DNA of 64,000 nt. It comes from Streptomyces sp. MJM8645 (GTDB lineage Bacteria > Actinomycetota > Actinomycetes > Streptomycetales > Streptomycetaceae). The stretch lies in assembly GCF_001625365.1 (NCBI RefSeq), contig NZ_LJJF01000001.1:6498501-6562500 (forward strand), read 5' to 3'. This document shows positions 1-10,863 of this stretch, piece by piece. A program made the translations under genes and the position numbers. A model generated the notes under the pieces. That model searched no databases and was not told the DNA's origin. It worked only from the letters and a program-made list of their open reading frames with translations. Positions within the stretch are counted from its first letter, which is position 1, and each line of letters begins with the position of its first letter.

Positions 1-1
1 C

Positions 2-1894
<1,893 letters not shown>

Positions 1895-2022
1895 CGGCCC
1901 CGGCGGTCGAACGTTTCGGCGGCAGGGTGGTGCCACGCCCCGGGCACTGCCCTGCCGCCGTGGCGTTCCACCACCGGGTCCGGCTCGTGCTGCTGGACCC
2001 GGTGCGCGGTGGTGGTGGACCG

Positions 2023-3648
2023 TTACGCGGGAGCGGGGTGGACGGTCCGCCCGCCGACGACCGTGCGCTCGGGCCGCAGCTCGCGCAGCACGTCGACCGG
2101 GCAGCTCAGCGGATCGACCGGCCACACCGTCAGATCGGCCAGCGCCCCCGGCCGCAGGCTGCCGCGTTCGGCGCTCTCGCCCATCAGCCGGGCCGCGTGG
2201 ACGGTGTGCAGCGCGACCGCCTCGGCCCGGTCGACGGCGTGCTCGGGCCCGACCACCCCGGCGGTGGTCCGGCGGGTCGTCATGCCCCACACCGACACCA
2301 TCGCGCCGTACGGGCCGACCGGGAAGTCCGAGCCGGCGGCCAGCAGCGCGCCCTCGTCGAGCCATTCGCGCAGCGGGAAGATCCCGGCGGTGCGCTCCTC
2401 GCCCCAGGCCCGCTGCTGGGCGAGCGCGCCGTCGTGCAGCAGCGGATGCTGCACGGTGACGGGGATGCCGAGCGCGATCGCCCGGGCCCGCTGGTCGGCC
2501 CGGGCCAGCCCGCCGTGCTCGACCACCAGCGTGCCGGGCGGCAGGCCGGGGCGCTGGTCGAGTACCTCCTCGAAGACGTCCAGCAGGGTGCGCAGGCCGC
2601 GGTCGCCCCAGGCGTGCACGCCGACCCGCCAGCCGCGCCCGACCACCCGGTCGACGGCCGCGACCAGTTCCTTCGGCTCCCAGAGCAGCCGGCCGTGGTA
2701 GCAGGGCCGGTCCTGGTACGGCTCCTCCAGCGCGCCGGCCTCGAAGCCGCCGTCGATGCCGAACTTCACCCCCCACAGTCGCAGCAGGTCGTCGTCCTCG
2801 CCGGCGGCGCGCCAGGCGTCCATCCGGTCCAGCAGCTCGTCGACCTGTTCGGGGGTGCGGGCGGCGAAGCCGGAGACCAGCGCCCGGACCCGGACGGCGA
2901 GCGCGCCGGCCGCCCGGGCGGCGAGCAGCACGTCGAGGTCCTCGACCGGGACGAGGCAGTCGCGGACGGTGCCGATGCCGGTGGCGGCGTAGTCGGCGGA
3001 GGCGGCGCGCAGGCCGGCCACCCGTTCGGCGAGCGCGGGGCGCGGCAGCACCCGCTCGACCAGTTCGACCGCCTTGTTGACCAGCCGTCCGGTGAGCCGC
3101 CCCCGGTCGTCGCGTTCGAGCAGGCCGCCGGGCGGGTCGGGGGTGTCGTCGGTGATGCCGGCGAGGCGCAGCGCGGCCGAGTTGAGCACCATGTTGTAGG
3201 CGCCGCGGCGGACCAGGACGGGGTGGTCGGCGGTGGCCTCGTCCAGTTCCGCGGTGGTGGGCAGCCGCTGTTCGGCGAGCAGCACCTCCTGCCAGTTGAC
3301 GGTGGTGTGGATCCACTGGCCGGGCGGGGTCCGGGCGGCGCGTTCGCGGATCAGGTCGAGGAAGGCGGCGAGGTCGCGGGCCCGGTGGACGGGGACGCCG
3401 TGGACGCTGTGGCCGGCCAGGATCAGGTGGGTGTGGGTGTCGTCGAAGGCGGGCAGCACCGTGGCGGCGGGGGCGTCCAGGACCTCGGTGTCCGGTCCGA
3501 TCAGGTCGTCCAGGCCGTGCGGGTCGGCGGACAGGGCAGTGATCCGCGCTCCGGTGACGGCGATCGCCCGCTGCGGCGGCCGGCCGGGGACGAGGGTGTG
3601 GACGGCGGCGGCGCGGACGAGGAGGTCGGCGGGGGCGGGGTCGGTCAT
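2023..3648 (-). CDS. YtcJ-like metal-dependent amidohydrolase
   Basis: Amidohydrolase-superfamily protein of 541 residues; substrate unknown. The metal-binding motif is DDTHTHL near residue 70, followed by histidines in VGVHAWGD and VVEHGG and the late AAGSDFPVGPYG segment, as in the YtcJ/exoenzyme-regulatory type. The start is the ATG that overlaps the stop of the upstream PaaX-type regulator (ATGA), preceded by AGGAGC, so the two are translationally coupled. It is the last gene of the aromatic catabolic operon. It may hydrolyse an amide, ester or cyclic amide feeding the pathway, but nothing in the sequence fixes the substrate. A second enzyme of the same family lies at 21776-23386. Family assignment is firm, role is open. 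Confidence 0.85.
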   Translation of the reverse strand: MTDPAPADLLVRAAAVHTLVPGRPPQRAIAVTGARITALSADPHGLDDLIGPDTEVLDAPAATVLPAFDDTHTHLILAGHSVHGVPVHRARDLAAFLDLIRERAARTPPGQWIHTTVNWQEVLLAEQRLPTTAELDEATADHPVLVRRGAYNMVLNSAALRLAGITDDTPDPPGGLLERDDRGRLTGRLVNKAVELVERVLPRPALAERVAGLRAASADYAATGIGTVRDCLVPVEDLDVLLAARAAGALAVRVRALVSGFAARTPEQVDELLDRMDAWRAAGEDDDLLRLWGVKFGIDGGFEAGALEEPYQDRPCYHGRLLWEPKELVAAVDRVVGRGWRVGVHAWGDRGLRTLLDVFEEVLDQRPGLPPGTLVVEHGGLARADQRARAIALGIPVTVQHPLLHDGALAQQRAWGEERTAGIFPLREWLDEGALLAAGSDFPVGPYGAMVSVWGMTTRRTTAGVVGPEHAVDRAEAVALHTVHAARLMGESAERGSLRPGALADLTVWPVDPLSCPVDVLRELRPERTVVGGRTVHPAPA

Positions 3649-4499
3649 CGCGGCTCCTGGTGGGGTGGGGCGCCGGCCGGCAGGCCGGTGACCTTCTCGA
3701 CGTGCCGCAGGCTGGGCTCGGCGAGCAGCGCGTGCAGCTCGGTGAAGACGGCCCGCGCGGCGACGGCGTTCCAGTCGGCGGGCAGCAGCGGTTCGGGTAG
3801 GCCCGGGTCCAGGTAGGGCAGCCGGCGCCACTGGGTGAGCATCGGGACGTAGTCGCGGAACGCCTCGACCGGGTCGACCCGCGGCCGGCCGCGCAGTTCG
3901 GCGGCGACCGGGCGCCAGGCGTCGTCGAAGGCCGCGTACTGCGCCTCGATCGCGGGGAAGTCCCACCAGCCGGCCACCGCGGTGCGTAGTTCGGCGAAGC
4001 CCGCGTACTCGGCGGACAGGAACAGGTGCACGTAGGCGCTCAGCCCGAGGCGCTCCAGCAGCCGCCGGGCGTCCGGCAGCAGCCGGGCGGGCGCCAGCCA
4101 GACGCCGGGGGCGGCGTTGCCGAAGCCGAGCCAGCTCAGCCGGGAGCGCAGCTGGTGGCGGTGGGCGCGCTCGGACTCGGGCACCGAGAAGACCGCGACC
4201 ACCCAGCCGTCGGCGAGTTCGGCGGGCTCCAGGCTGTGGAAGATCCGGCGGTCGCCCTCCTCGAAGACCGGGCCCATCGCCGGGGCGAGCCGGTAGCCGG
4301 TGCCGTCGCGGCGCTCCTGGAACAGGGTGCCGGCCTTCTTCAGCCGGGAGATGGCCGAGCGCACCGCCGGGCCGTCGACGTCGAGTTCGGCCATCAGCGC
4401 GATCAGGTCGGCGATCGAGATCCAGCCGCCGAGGCGGCGCACGAACTCGCCGTACACGGTGTGGATGAGGGAGCTGGGCCGGGGCGTGCTCTCCGACAT
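3645..4499 (-). CDS. PaaX-family transcriptional regulator
   Basis: 284-residue PaaX-like repressor. The N terminus is a winged-helix segment (residues about 5-75: SLIHTVYGEFVRRLGG, IALMAELDVDGPAVRSAISRLKKAG), followed by the PaaX middle domain (GWVVAVFSVPESERAHRHQLR, LSWLGFGNAAPGVWLAP) and C-terminal domain (DYVPMLTQWRRLPYLDPGLPEPLLP). PaaX proteins classically sense aryl-CoA thioesters such as phenylacetyl-CoA. The pathway here also runs through an aryl-CoA, so a CoA thioester made by the ligase at 10860-12887 is a plausible inducer (inference). It sits inside the operon, 53 bp after the maleate isomerase start, and its stop overlaps the amidohydrolase start. Its likely target is the inverted repeat in the promoter near 12930. 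Confidence 0.88.
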   Translation of the reverse strand: MSESTPRPSSLIHTVYGEFVRRLGGWISIADLIALMAELDVDGPAVRSAISRLKKAGTLFQERRDGTGYRLAPAMGPVFEEGDRRIFHSLEPAELADGWVVAVFSVPESERAHRHQLRSRLSWLGFGNAAPGVWLAPARLLPDARRLLERLGLSAYVHLFLSAEYAGFAELRTAVAGWWDFPAIEAQYAAFDDAWRPVAAELRGRPRVDPVEAFRDYVPMLTQWRRLPYLDPGLPEPLLPADWNAVAARAVFTELHALLAEPSLRHVEKVTGLPAGAPPHQEPR

Positions 4500-4552
4500 G
4501 GTGCGCCTCCTCCCCGGCAGCTCGTGGTGATCATAGCGGTGGGAGCCCCGCG

Positions 4553-5311
4553 TCAGGCGTGGGCGTAGGCGCCGGAGAGCAGGTGCCCGGCGCCGGGGGC
4601 GACGGCCGGCAGGCCGAGGGCGCGCAGCAGTTGGTGGGTGGTGCAGATCGCCGCCGAGACGACCGGCTTGCCGAGCTGCTGCTCGGCCTCCTCGACGGCG
4701 GACAGCGAGGGCAGCTGCACGCAGGCCGAGAGCACCACCACATCGGCCTCGGCGTGGGCGAGGCGCCGGGCGATGGCGGGGAGCCGCGCCGGATCGTGGG
4801 CGGCCACGTCGAGGTTGTCGGGGATCTCCAGGGCCGCGTAGTCGAGCACCTCGATGCCCTCGTGGGCCAGGTAGTCGACCACGGTCCGGGCCAGCGGCCG
4901 CAGGTACGGGGTGACGAGGGCGACCTTCTTGGCGCCGAGCGTGTGCAGGCCGGTCACCAGGGCGCCCGCGCTGGTGACCACGGGGGCGGGGGCGCCGTTC
5001 TCGGCGGTGCGCCGGTGCAGGCGCTGTTCGGCCTCGCGGTGGTAGCCGGGCCCGGTGGCCATCACGGCGACCAGGCAGGCGTAGCCGAGCACGTCGACCC
5101 GGGCGTCGGAGAGTTCGGCCGCGCAGCGGTCGGACTCGGCGTCCATGGCGCGCAGTTGTTCGGGGGTGACCCTGGTCATCCGCATCCGGCTGGAGTGGAA
5201 GGTGAACCGCTCGGGCGCGACCGCCTCGCGGGCCCGCAGCAGGGCGGGGACCTCGGTCTCCATGGTGACGTTGGAGCTGGGGACGATCTGGCCGATCCGG
5301 TAGGTGGTCAT
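4553..5311 (-). CDS. Maleate cis-trans isomerase (Asp/Glu racemase superfamily)
   Basis: 252 residues. The opening GQIVPSSNVTMETE and the two active-site cysteines, Cys79 in LGYACLVAVM and Cys197 in LSACVQLPS, match the maleate isomerase/arylmalonate decarboxylase group, where the paired cysteines sit near residues 76 and 194. Maleate isomerase converts maleate to fumarate without cofactor. Its position between the fumarylacetoacetase-fold hydrolase and the PaaX regulator, in an operon with a gentisate dioxygenase-like enzyme, suggests it handles maleate released by direct hydrolysis of maleylpyruvate. The alternative, arylmalonate decarboxylase, is less likely because both cysteines are present. 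The start has moderate upstream GGAG and is the first Met of the conserved domain. Confidence 0.85.
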   Translation of the reverse strand: MTTYRIGQIVPSSNVTMETEVPALLRAREAVAPERFTFHSSRMRMTRVTPEQLRAMDAESDRCAAELSDARVDVLGYACLVAVMATGPGYHREAEQRLHRRTAENGAPAPVVTSAGALVTGLHTLGAKKVALVTPYLRPLARTVVDYLAHEGIEVLDYAALEIPDNLDVAAHDPARLPAIARRLAHAEADVVVLSACVQLPSLSAVEEAEQQLGKPVVSAAICTTHQLLRALGLPAVAPGAGHLLSGAYAHA

Positions 5312-5359
5312 GGGGTGCTGGGGCTCCTCTCGGGAGCTGGCCGGGGTGGGGTGCTCCGC

Positions 5360-6262
5360 TCAGCGGGCGTCGACCACCGGGTTGGCGAGGGTGCCGATCC
5401 GCTCGATGGTGGCCTCGACCAGGTCGCCGGGTTGGAGGAACTGCGGTGGCACCAGGCCGGCGCCGACGCCGGACGGGGAGCCGGTGGCGATCACGTCGCC
5501 CGGTTCGAGGGTGACGCCGGAGGAGATGTCGGCGATCAGGCGGGCGATGCCGAACAGCATGTGGCGGGTGTTGGAGTCCTGCCGCAGCTCGCCGTTGACC
5601 CTGAGTGAGAGGTCGAGGTCCTGCGGGTCGGGGATCTCGTCGGCGGTGACCACGACCGGGCCGAACGGTGCGTAGCTGTCCTGCCCTTTGGAGAAGAACC
5701 ACTGCCCGGAGCGGCGCTGGTCGCGGGCGCTGACGTCGTTGACGATGCTGTAGCCGAAGACGTGCCGCCAGGCGTCCTGCTCGGCCACCCGGAAGGCCGG
5801 TTCGCCGATCACCACGGCGAGTTCGCACTCCCAGTCGAGCTGCTTGGTCAGGTCGGCGTTGTGCCGGATGGGCTGGCCCGGGCCGGTGACGGCGGTCGCG
5901 GGCTTGCTGAACAGCACCGGCCGGTCGGGCAGTTCGCGTTCGGTGTCCAGGGTGCGGTGCGATTCGGCGACGTGCTCCACGTAGTTGAGGCCGACGCCGA
6001 CGATCTTGCCGGGCCGCAGGGGTGCGCGCAGCGACACCTCGGCGAGCGGGCGGACGGCGGGGTGGCCGGGACCGGCGTGGGCCAGCAGCGTGCGGGCGGT
6101 GGTCAGCGCGGCCTCGCCGGCCCGGACCAGGCCGAGCAGGCCGTCGGGCAGCCGGGCGTCGGCGGCGGTGGCGAGGGCGGTCAGGTCGGCGACCTGGTCG
6201 CCGAGCCGGGCGCCGAGGCGCGGGGTCTCGTCGCCGTCCGTGCAGTAGGTCAACAGGTGCAT
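5360..6262 (-). CDS. Fumarylacetoacetate hydrolase-family protein
   Basis: 300-residue FAH-fold C-C bond hydrolase. Key segments are KIVGVGLNYVEHV, the metal-binding region LDWECELAVVIG, GYSIVNDVSARD, and GDVIATGSPSGVG near the C terminus, with a variable N-terminal domain (about residues 1-80). Members cleave fumarylpyruvate, acylpyruvates or maleylpyruvate to a dicarboxylate plus pyruvate. In this operon it follows the gentisate dioxygenase-like gene by 55 bp and precedes the maleate isomerase by 48 bp, so the expected substrate is a ring-cleavage product of gentisate. Because no mycothiol- or glutathione-dependent maleylpyruvate isomerase is seen nearby, it may act directly on maleylpyruvate (inference). 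The start has AAGGAGCC 6 bp upstream. Confidence 0.88.
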   Translation of the reverse strand: MHLLTYCTDGDETPRLGARLGDQVADLTALATAADARLPDGLLGLVRAGEAALTTARTLLAHAGPGHPAVRPLAEVSLRAPLRPGKIVGVGLNYVEHVAESHRTLDTERELPDRPVLFSKPATAVTGPGQPIRHNADLTKQLDWECELAVVIGEPAFRVAEQDAWRHVFGYSIVNDVSARDQRRSGQWFFSKGQDSYAPFGPVVVTADEIPDPQDLDLSLRVNGELRQDSNTRHMLFGIARLIADISSGVTLEPGDVIATGSPSGVGAGLVPPQFLQPGDLVEATIERIGTLANPVVDAR

Positions 6263-6317
6263 GGTCGGGGCTCCTTGGGGGTGCCGGGCGCTGATGGGCC
6301 GGGGTGTGTCCTGCGGG

Positions 6318-7478
6318 TCAGGCCGGGCCCTGGTGCCCGTCGTGCGCGGGGTGGGCCTCCTCGCGGTAGAGGCCGAGCGAGTGCATCACCGGGAAGTCGT
6401 TGAAGGAGAACAGGCAGGCGTCCTCGCCGGGGTCGAGGTTCGCATGCTCGTGCCAGGCCCAGGACGGGACGACGAAGACGTCGCCCTGCTGCCACTCGAA
6501 GCGCCGCCCGGCGATCACCGAGACGCCCCGCCCCTTGGCCGCCGTGTAGACCACCGAGCCGGTGTGGCGGTGGGCGCGGGTGGCCTGGCCGGGGCGCAGC
6601 AGTTGCAAGTGGGCGGCCATGGTCGGCATCACCGGGCCGCCGGTGGCCGGGTTGGTGTATTCCATGATGACGCCGTCGTACGGCGATCCCCCGGTGGCGC
6701 GGGCGAGTTGGCGCAGCGCGTGGTAGCTGGGCTCCCAGGGCCAGCCGAGCAGGGGGGAGTAGGGCCTGCTCCAGGTCTCGACGCCGTACGGGAGGAGGTT
6801 GCCGCCGTAGCTCAGCAGGGAGGAGTTCACCACCGTGCCGGGCCGCTGGTACAGCTCCGGGTGGACCTCGTAGAAGTTCGCGTCGAGCATGTTGACCAGC
6901 GGGATGTCCAGGCCGTCCTGCCAGATCACCGGGGCGTCGTCGGACTCGTTTCCGTGCTCGTGCCAGGAGTTGTTGGGCGTGATGGCGAAGTCGCGCGGGC
7001 CGACCTTGAGCTTCTGGCCGTCCACGACCGTCCAGGCGCCGGTGCCCTCGTGGACGAAGCGCAGGGCGGCGGCCTGGTGGCGGTGCGCGGTCATCGCCTC
7101 ACCGGGGCCCATGATCTGGAGGCCGGTGTACAGCAGGCCGACGGCGGCGCTCAGTTCGCGACGCCCGGGGTTGACCAGCATCACCACCCGGCGGCCGGCG
7201 TCGTCGGCCTTGACCAGCGGCAGCGCCTTGCGGACCAGCGGGCGCAGGTCGGCGTAGCGCCAGAGCACCGGCACCGACTTGGGCTGCGGGTACCAGGGCT
7301 CGATCTCGTTCGCCACCGTCCACAGGGCGCCGGCCTCGTGTTCGGCCAGTTCCTCGTAGTAGGCGGTGAGTTCGGGGCTGTCGGTGACCCTGGCGCGGCC
7401 GAGCTGGTCGTCGTCGTGGTCGGCCGTGCGCCCCTGGTCGGTGGTGTCGTGGGGGTCGGTGCCGTCGTGGCTGGTCAT
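6318..7478 (-). CDS. Gentisate 1,2-dioxygenase-like bicupin
   Basis: 386 residues; homologous to gentisate/1-hydroxy-2-naphthoate dioxygenases, Fe(II) enzymes that open the gentisate ring to maleylpyruvate. An acidic 30-residue leader precedes the conserved core (LWTVANEIEPWYPQPKSVPVLWRYADLRP). The N-terminal cupin carries the iron-ligand pattern TAHRHQAAALRFVHEG and the later NNSWHEHGN; a second cupin has RAHRHTGSVVYTAAKG and WAWHEHAN. The ATG overlaps the nitrilase stop (ATGA), so the genes are translationally coupled. It corresponds by context to SdgD of the Streptomyces salicylate-via-CoA pathway. A less likely alternative is a salicylate or hydroxynaphthoate ring-cleaving relative. Confidence 0.87.
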   Translation of the reverse strand: MTSHDGTDPHDTTDQGRTADHDDDQLGRARVTDSPELTAYYEELAEHEAGALWTVANEIEPWYPQPKSVPVLWRYADLRPLVRKALPLVKADDAGRRVVMLVNPGRRELSAAVGLLYTGLQIMGPGEAMTAHRHQAAALRFVHEGTGAWTVVDGQKLKVGPRDFAITPNNSWHEHGNESDDAPVIWQDGLDIPLVNMLDANFYEVHPELYQRPGTVVNSSLLSYGGNLLPYGVETWSRPYSPLLGWPWEPSYHALRQLARATGGSPYDGVIMEYTNPATGGPVMPTMAAHLQLLRPGQATRAHRHTGSVVYTAAKGRGVSVIAGRRFEWQQGDVFVVPSWAWHEHANLDPGEDACLFSFNDFPVMHSLGLYREEAHPAHDGHQGPA

Positions 7479-8446
7479 GCCTGCTCCTCCGGGAACACCA
7501 GCGGTCGCAGCGGGCGGTTGTCCACGTGCAGCCGGAAGACGTCGAAGCGGTTGTAGTGGCCGACGATGTCGTGCATCTGCTTGGGCTGGATGCACCGGCC
7601 GAGGTCGATCTCGGCGTAGACGATGCCCTCCTCGTCCACCAGCGGCTCGCCCACCGGGCGTCCGTCGGGGCCGAAGATTCCGGACAACGCGCTGCGCGGG
7701 CGGGCGAGTTGCTTGCGCACCTGGTGGTCGTCACCGGCGATCAGGTCCACCATCTCGGGCGAGATGGTGGAGCAGGAGACCACGGTGAACAGCTTGCCCT
7801 CGAAGCAGTGCGCGGCGGCGCGCAGCGCGATCGCCTCCGCCATGTCGTAGTCCTCGGGGGCCACCGGCAGGGCGATGTAGCTGGCGGCGTGGACGAGTTC
7901 GCCCTGGGCCAGCAGGGTGAAGCGGGCCAGGGTGTTGGTGTTCTCGCCGCAGGCCAGCGCGCCGAGCGGGCCGACGGCCGTGCGGTGCACCCGCAGGGAG
8001 CTGCCGTCGCCGGGCGTCCAGGTCAGCTTCTCGGCCCAGGTCGGCACCAACTTGCGGTGCACATCGAGGAGTTCTCCGTCCGCGCCGATGATCAGCAGGG
8101 TGTTGTAGAGCACCCCGAGGCTGTGCCGGCCGCGTTCGTTGACGCCGATCACCAGCACCACGCCGGCCTGCCGGGCGGCGGCGCGCAGCGTGTCCACGTA
8201 CGGGCCGGGGACGTCGACGGCGGCGCGGTAGAGGCGCTCGTACCAGGGCGAGCCCTGCACCGGGTTCATCGTCCAGTTCCAGTACGGGTAGCCGGGGACG
8301 AAGACCTCGGGGAAGACCACCAGGGCGGCGCCGTGGCCGGCCGCCTCGTGGATCAGGGCGACGGCCTTGTCGACGGTGGCGGCCGGGTCCAGGTAGACGG
8401 GGGCGGCCTGGACGGCCGCGGCGGTGAAGCGGGGCAGGTCGGGCAT
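7475..8446 (-). CDS. Nitrilase
   Basis: 323-residue nitrilase-superfamily enzyme of branch 1, which turns a nitrile into the carboxylic acid plus ammonia. The catalytic triad is visible: Glu47 in VVFPEVFVPGYP, Lys132 in VHRKLVPTWAEK and Cys166 in ALACGENTNTL. The WNWTMNP segment after the glutamate and the length are typical of true nitrilases rather than amidases. It lies 17 bp after the flavoprotein gene, with GAGGAGG before the ATG, and its stop overlaps the dioxygenase start. Its job in the operon is presumably to release an aromatic or arylaliphatic acid that enters the CoA pathway; the actual nitrile is unknown. Confidence 0.9.
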   Translation of the reverse strand: MPDLPRFTAAAVQAAPVYLDPAATVDKAVALIHEAAGHGAALVVFPEVFVPGYPYWNWTMNPVQGSPWYERLYRAAVDVPGPYVDTLRAAARQAGVVLVIGVNERGRHSLGVLYNTLLIIGADGELLDVHRKLVPTWAEKLTWTPGDGSSLRVHRTAVGPLGALACGENTNTLARFTLLAQGELVHAASYIALPVAPEDYDMAEAIALRAAAHCFEGKLFTVVSCSTISPEMVDLIAGDDHQVRKQLARPRSALSGIFGPDGRPVGEPLVDEEGIVYAEIDLGRCIQPKQMHDIVGHYNRFDVFRLHVDNRPLRPLVFPEEQA

Positions 8447-8463
8447 GGTTCCTCCTCGGCTGC

Positions 8464-10863
8464 TCAGCGCGGTTCGGGGGTGGGCGGCGGCCAGCGGCGG
8501 TGCACCGGCGCGGCGGGCTCGGCCAGCAGGTGCAGGCGCGGTGCGACCCGGTCGGCGTTCGGGCCCGGCGGTCTGCGGCTGCCCGCCGACCAGGGGCCGG
8601 GCCAGCGCGCGCCCGGCCCGGTGTAGCCCTGCTCGGCGGCGGCGTGCAGCGTCCAGAGCGGGTCGTACAGCTGGGCCCGCCCGATCGCGACCAGGTCGGC
8701 CCGCCCGGCCAGCAGCACGGAGTTGGCGTCGTCGTGCCCGGAGATCGCGCCGACCGCGATGGTCGGCAGGCCGGTTGCGGCGCGGATCAGCTCGGCGAAC
8801 GGGGTCTGGTAGCCGCGGCCGTACGGCGGCCGCTGGTGGGCGACCACCTCGCCGGTGGACACGTCCACCGCGTCCGCCCCGCCGTCGGCCAGCGCGCGGC
8901 CGATCGTGACGGCCTCCGGTGCGGTGGTGCCGCCGGGCGCCCAGTCGCAGGCCGAGATCCGCACCAGCAGCGGCCGCCCGGCCGGCCAGAGCGCGCGGAC
9001 GGCCGCCAGCACCTCCAGCGGCAGCCGCAGCCGGTGCGCGAGCCGGCCACCGTAGCGGTCGGTGCGGTGGTTGGTCAGCGGTGAGAGGAAGCCGGAGACC
9101 AGGTGGCCGTGGCCGAACTGCAGCTCCAGCGCGTCGAAGCCGGCCCGCGCCGCGCGTTCCGCCGCCTCGGCGAAGTCGGCGACCACGGTGGCCAGTTGGG
9201 CGGCGGTGGCCGCGTGCGGGGCAGGGCTGTCGGGGCCCCAGGGGAGCGGGGAGGCGGCGAGCAGCGGCCAGCCGTCGGCGAGCGGGCGCCCGATCCCGTC
9301 CGGGCCGGGTGCGGCGGTGGCGCCCCGGCGGCCGGCGTGGGTCAGCTGGAGGCCGACCGGGGTGTCGCTCACCGCGCGGACGGCGTCGACGAGTTCGCGC
9401 CAGGCCGTCTCCTGGCGGTCGTTCCACAGCCCCGGGCAGCGGTCGGTGGCCCGGCCCCCGGGGCTGACGGCGGCCATCCCGGCGAGGACCAGCCCGGCGC
9501 CGCCGAGCGCGTGCGCGGTCAGCTGGGCCCGGTCGAAGCCGCTGGGCAGGGTGTCGGTGGAGGTGAAGGTGGCGAGCGGGGGCACCACGACGCGGTTGCG
9601 CAGCTCCAGGGCGCCGAGCTTCAGCGGCCGGAACATCGGCGGCACTCCGGGCGGGCCGCCGGCGGCGGCGTCCACCGCGTCGACGAAGCCGGGGTCGCGG
9701 GCCCGCAGGTTGCCGTAGGTGACCCGGCGGCTGCGGGTGAGCAGGTTGAACGTGAACCGGTCGGCGCCCTGCCCGGTGCGCCGCTCCACCGTCTCGAACC
9801 ACTCCAGGCTCGCCTGCGCGGCCCGCTGGGTGGACTCCACCACCGGGCGCCGCTCCGCCTCGTAGGCGGCCAACGCCTGCTCCAGCGCCGGTTGTTCGTG
9901 CAGGCTCGCGGCGAGCGCGAGGGCGTCCTCCAGGGCGAGCTTGGTGCCCGAGCCGATCGAGAAGTGCGCGGAGTGCGCCGCGTCGCCGAGCAGCACCACG
10001 TTGCGGTGGCGCCAGCGGGCGTTGCGCACGGTGGTGAAGCGGATCCAGCGGGAGGCGTTCGGGATCAGCCGGTGGCCGTCCAGGTGTCCGGCGAGCAGGT
10101 CCGCGCAGCGCCGCACGCTGGCCTCGTCGCTCTCGCCGCGGGCCGGCTCCCGGGCGGCGAGGGCGTCGAACCCGGCCCGGCGCCAGGCGTCTTCGGCGAT
10201 CTCCACGATGAAGGTGGAGCGGGTCGCGCTGTACGGGTAGGCGTGCACCTGGAGGGTGCCGAAGTCGAACCGCTCGACGATGAAGGTGAAGGCCTCGAAG
10301 ACCTTGTCGGTGGCGAGCCAGATGTAGCGGCAGTGCCGCTCGTCCAGGTCGGGCCGGAAGGTGTCGGCGTAGGCCGCGCGGGTGCCCGAGTGGATGCCGT
10401 CGGCGGCGACCACCAGGTCGTACGCGGCGGCGAGCCGGTCGACCGGAGGGGCGGGGGTGCGGTAGCGCACGTCCACCACGAGCTGCTCGCAGCGCCGTTG
10501 CAGGATCGCGCGCAGCCGGTTGCGGTCGAGTGCCGCGAAGCCGTGCCCGCCGCAGGTGCGGACCTCGCCCGCGTAGCGCACGTCGATGTCGCTCCAGCGG
10601 GCGAACTCGGCGCCGATCGCGGCGAAGACCTCCGGGTCGGCCTGGGCGATGCCGTCCAGCGTCTCGTCGGAGAACACCACGCCGAAGCCGAACTCGTCCT
10701 GCCGGCCGTCGCGTTCGAAGACGGTGATCTCCCGGTGCGGTGCCAACCGCTTGGCGAGCGCGGCGAAGTAGAGCCCGCCCGGACCGGCGCCGATCACCGC
10801 GATGCGGCGGGCCGCGCTGGTGCGGGCGGCGGCGGGTGTGGTGGTGCGGGCCGCGGTGGTCAC
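8464..10863 (-). CDS. sdgC: Salicylyl-CoA 5-hydroxylase-type FAD monooxygenase/OYE fusion
   Basis: 799-residue two-domain flavoprotein. Residues about 20-400 form a class A FAD monooxygenase (dinucleotide motif IAVIGAGPGGLYFA, DLVVAADGIHSG, NVVLLGDAAHSAHFSIGSG). Residues about 410-790 form an Old Yellow Enzyme/NADH:flavin oxidoreductase domain (LKLGALELRNRVVVPP, LQLTHAGRRG, DALELQFGHGHLVSGFLSP, TDRYGGRL, IAVGAISG). This fusion is known from salicylyl-CoA 5-hydroxylase (SdgC, Streptomyces) and anthraniloyl-CoA monooxygenase/reductase. The co-encoded gentisate dioxygenase-like enzyme favours salicylyl-CoA to gentisyl-CoA. The start is GTG, overlapping the ligase stop (GTGA), with GGAGG just upstream. 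The substrate assignment rests on context. Confidence 0.85.
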   Translation of the reverse strand: MTTAARTTTPAAARTSAARRIAVIGAGPGGLYFAALAKRLAPHREITVFERDGRQDEFGFGVVFSDETLDGIAQADPEVFAAIGAEFARWSDIDVRYAGEVRTCGGHGFAALDRNRLRAILQRRCEQLVVDVRYRTPAPPVDRLAAAYDLVVAADGIHSGTRAAYADTFRPDLDERHCRYIWLATDKVFEAFTFIVERFDFGTLQVHAYPYSATRSTFIVEIAEDAWRRAGFDALAAREPARGESDEASVRRCADLLAGHLDGHRLIPNASRWIRFTTVRNARWRHRNVVLLGDAAHSAHFSIGSGTKLALEDALALAASLHEQPALEQALAAYEAERRPVVESTQRAAQASLEWFETVERRTGQGADRFTFNLLTRSRRVTYGNLRARDPGFVDAVDAAAGGPPGVPPMFRPLKLGALELRNRVVVPPLATFTSTDTLPSGFDRAQLTAHALGGAGLVLAGMAAVSPGGRATDRCPGLWNDRQETAWRELVDAVRAVSDTPVGLQLTHAGRRGATAAPGPDGIGRPLADGWPLLAASPLPWGPDSPAPHAATAAQLATVVADFAEAAERAARAGFDALELQFGHGHLVSGFLSPLTNHRTDRYGGRLAHRLRLPLEVLAAVRALWPAGRPLLVRISACDWAPGGTTAPEAVTIGRALADGGADAVDVSTGEVVAHQRPPYGRGYQTPFAELIRAATGLPTIAVGAISGHDDANSVLLAGRADLVAIGRAQLYDPLWTLHAAAEQGYTGPGARWPGPWSAGSRRPPGPNADRVAPRLHLLAEPAAPVHRRWPPPTPEPR

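Noticed and set aside
1927..3816. Long plus-strand open frame of 629 codons opposite the first amidohydrolase
   Set aside because: Its translation is Gly/Pro/Arg-rich without motifs and it is antisense to a gene with full family motifs; long antisense frames are normal at this GC content.
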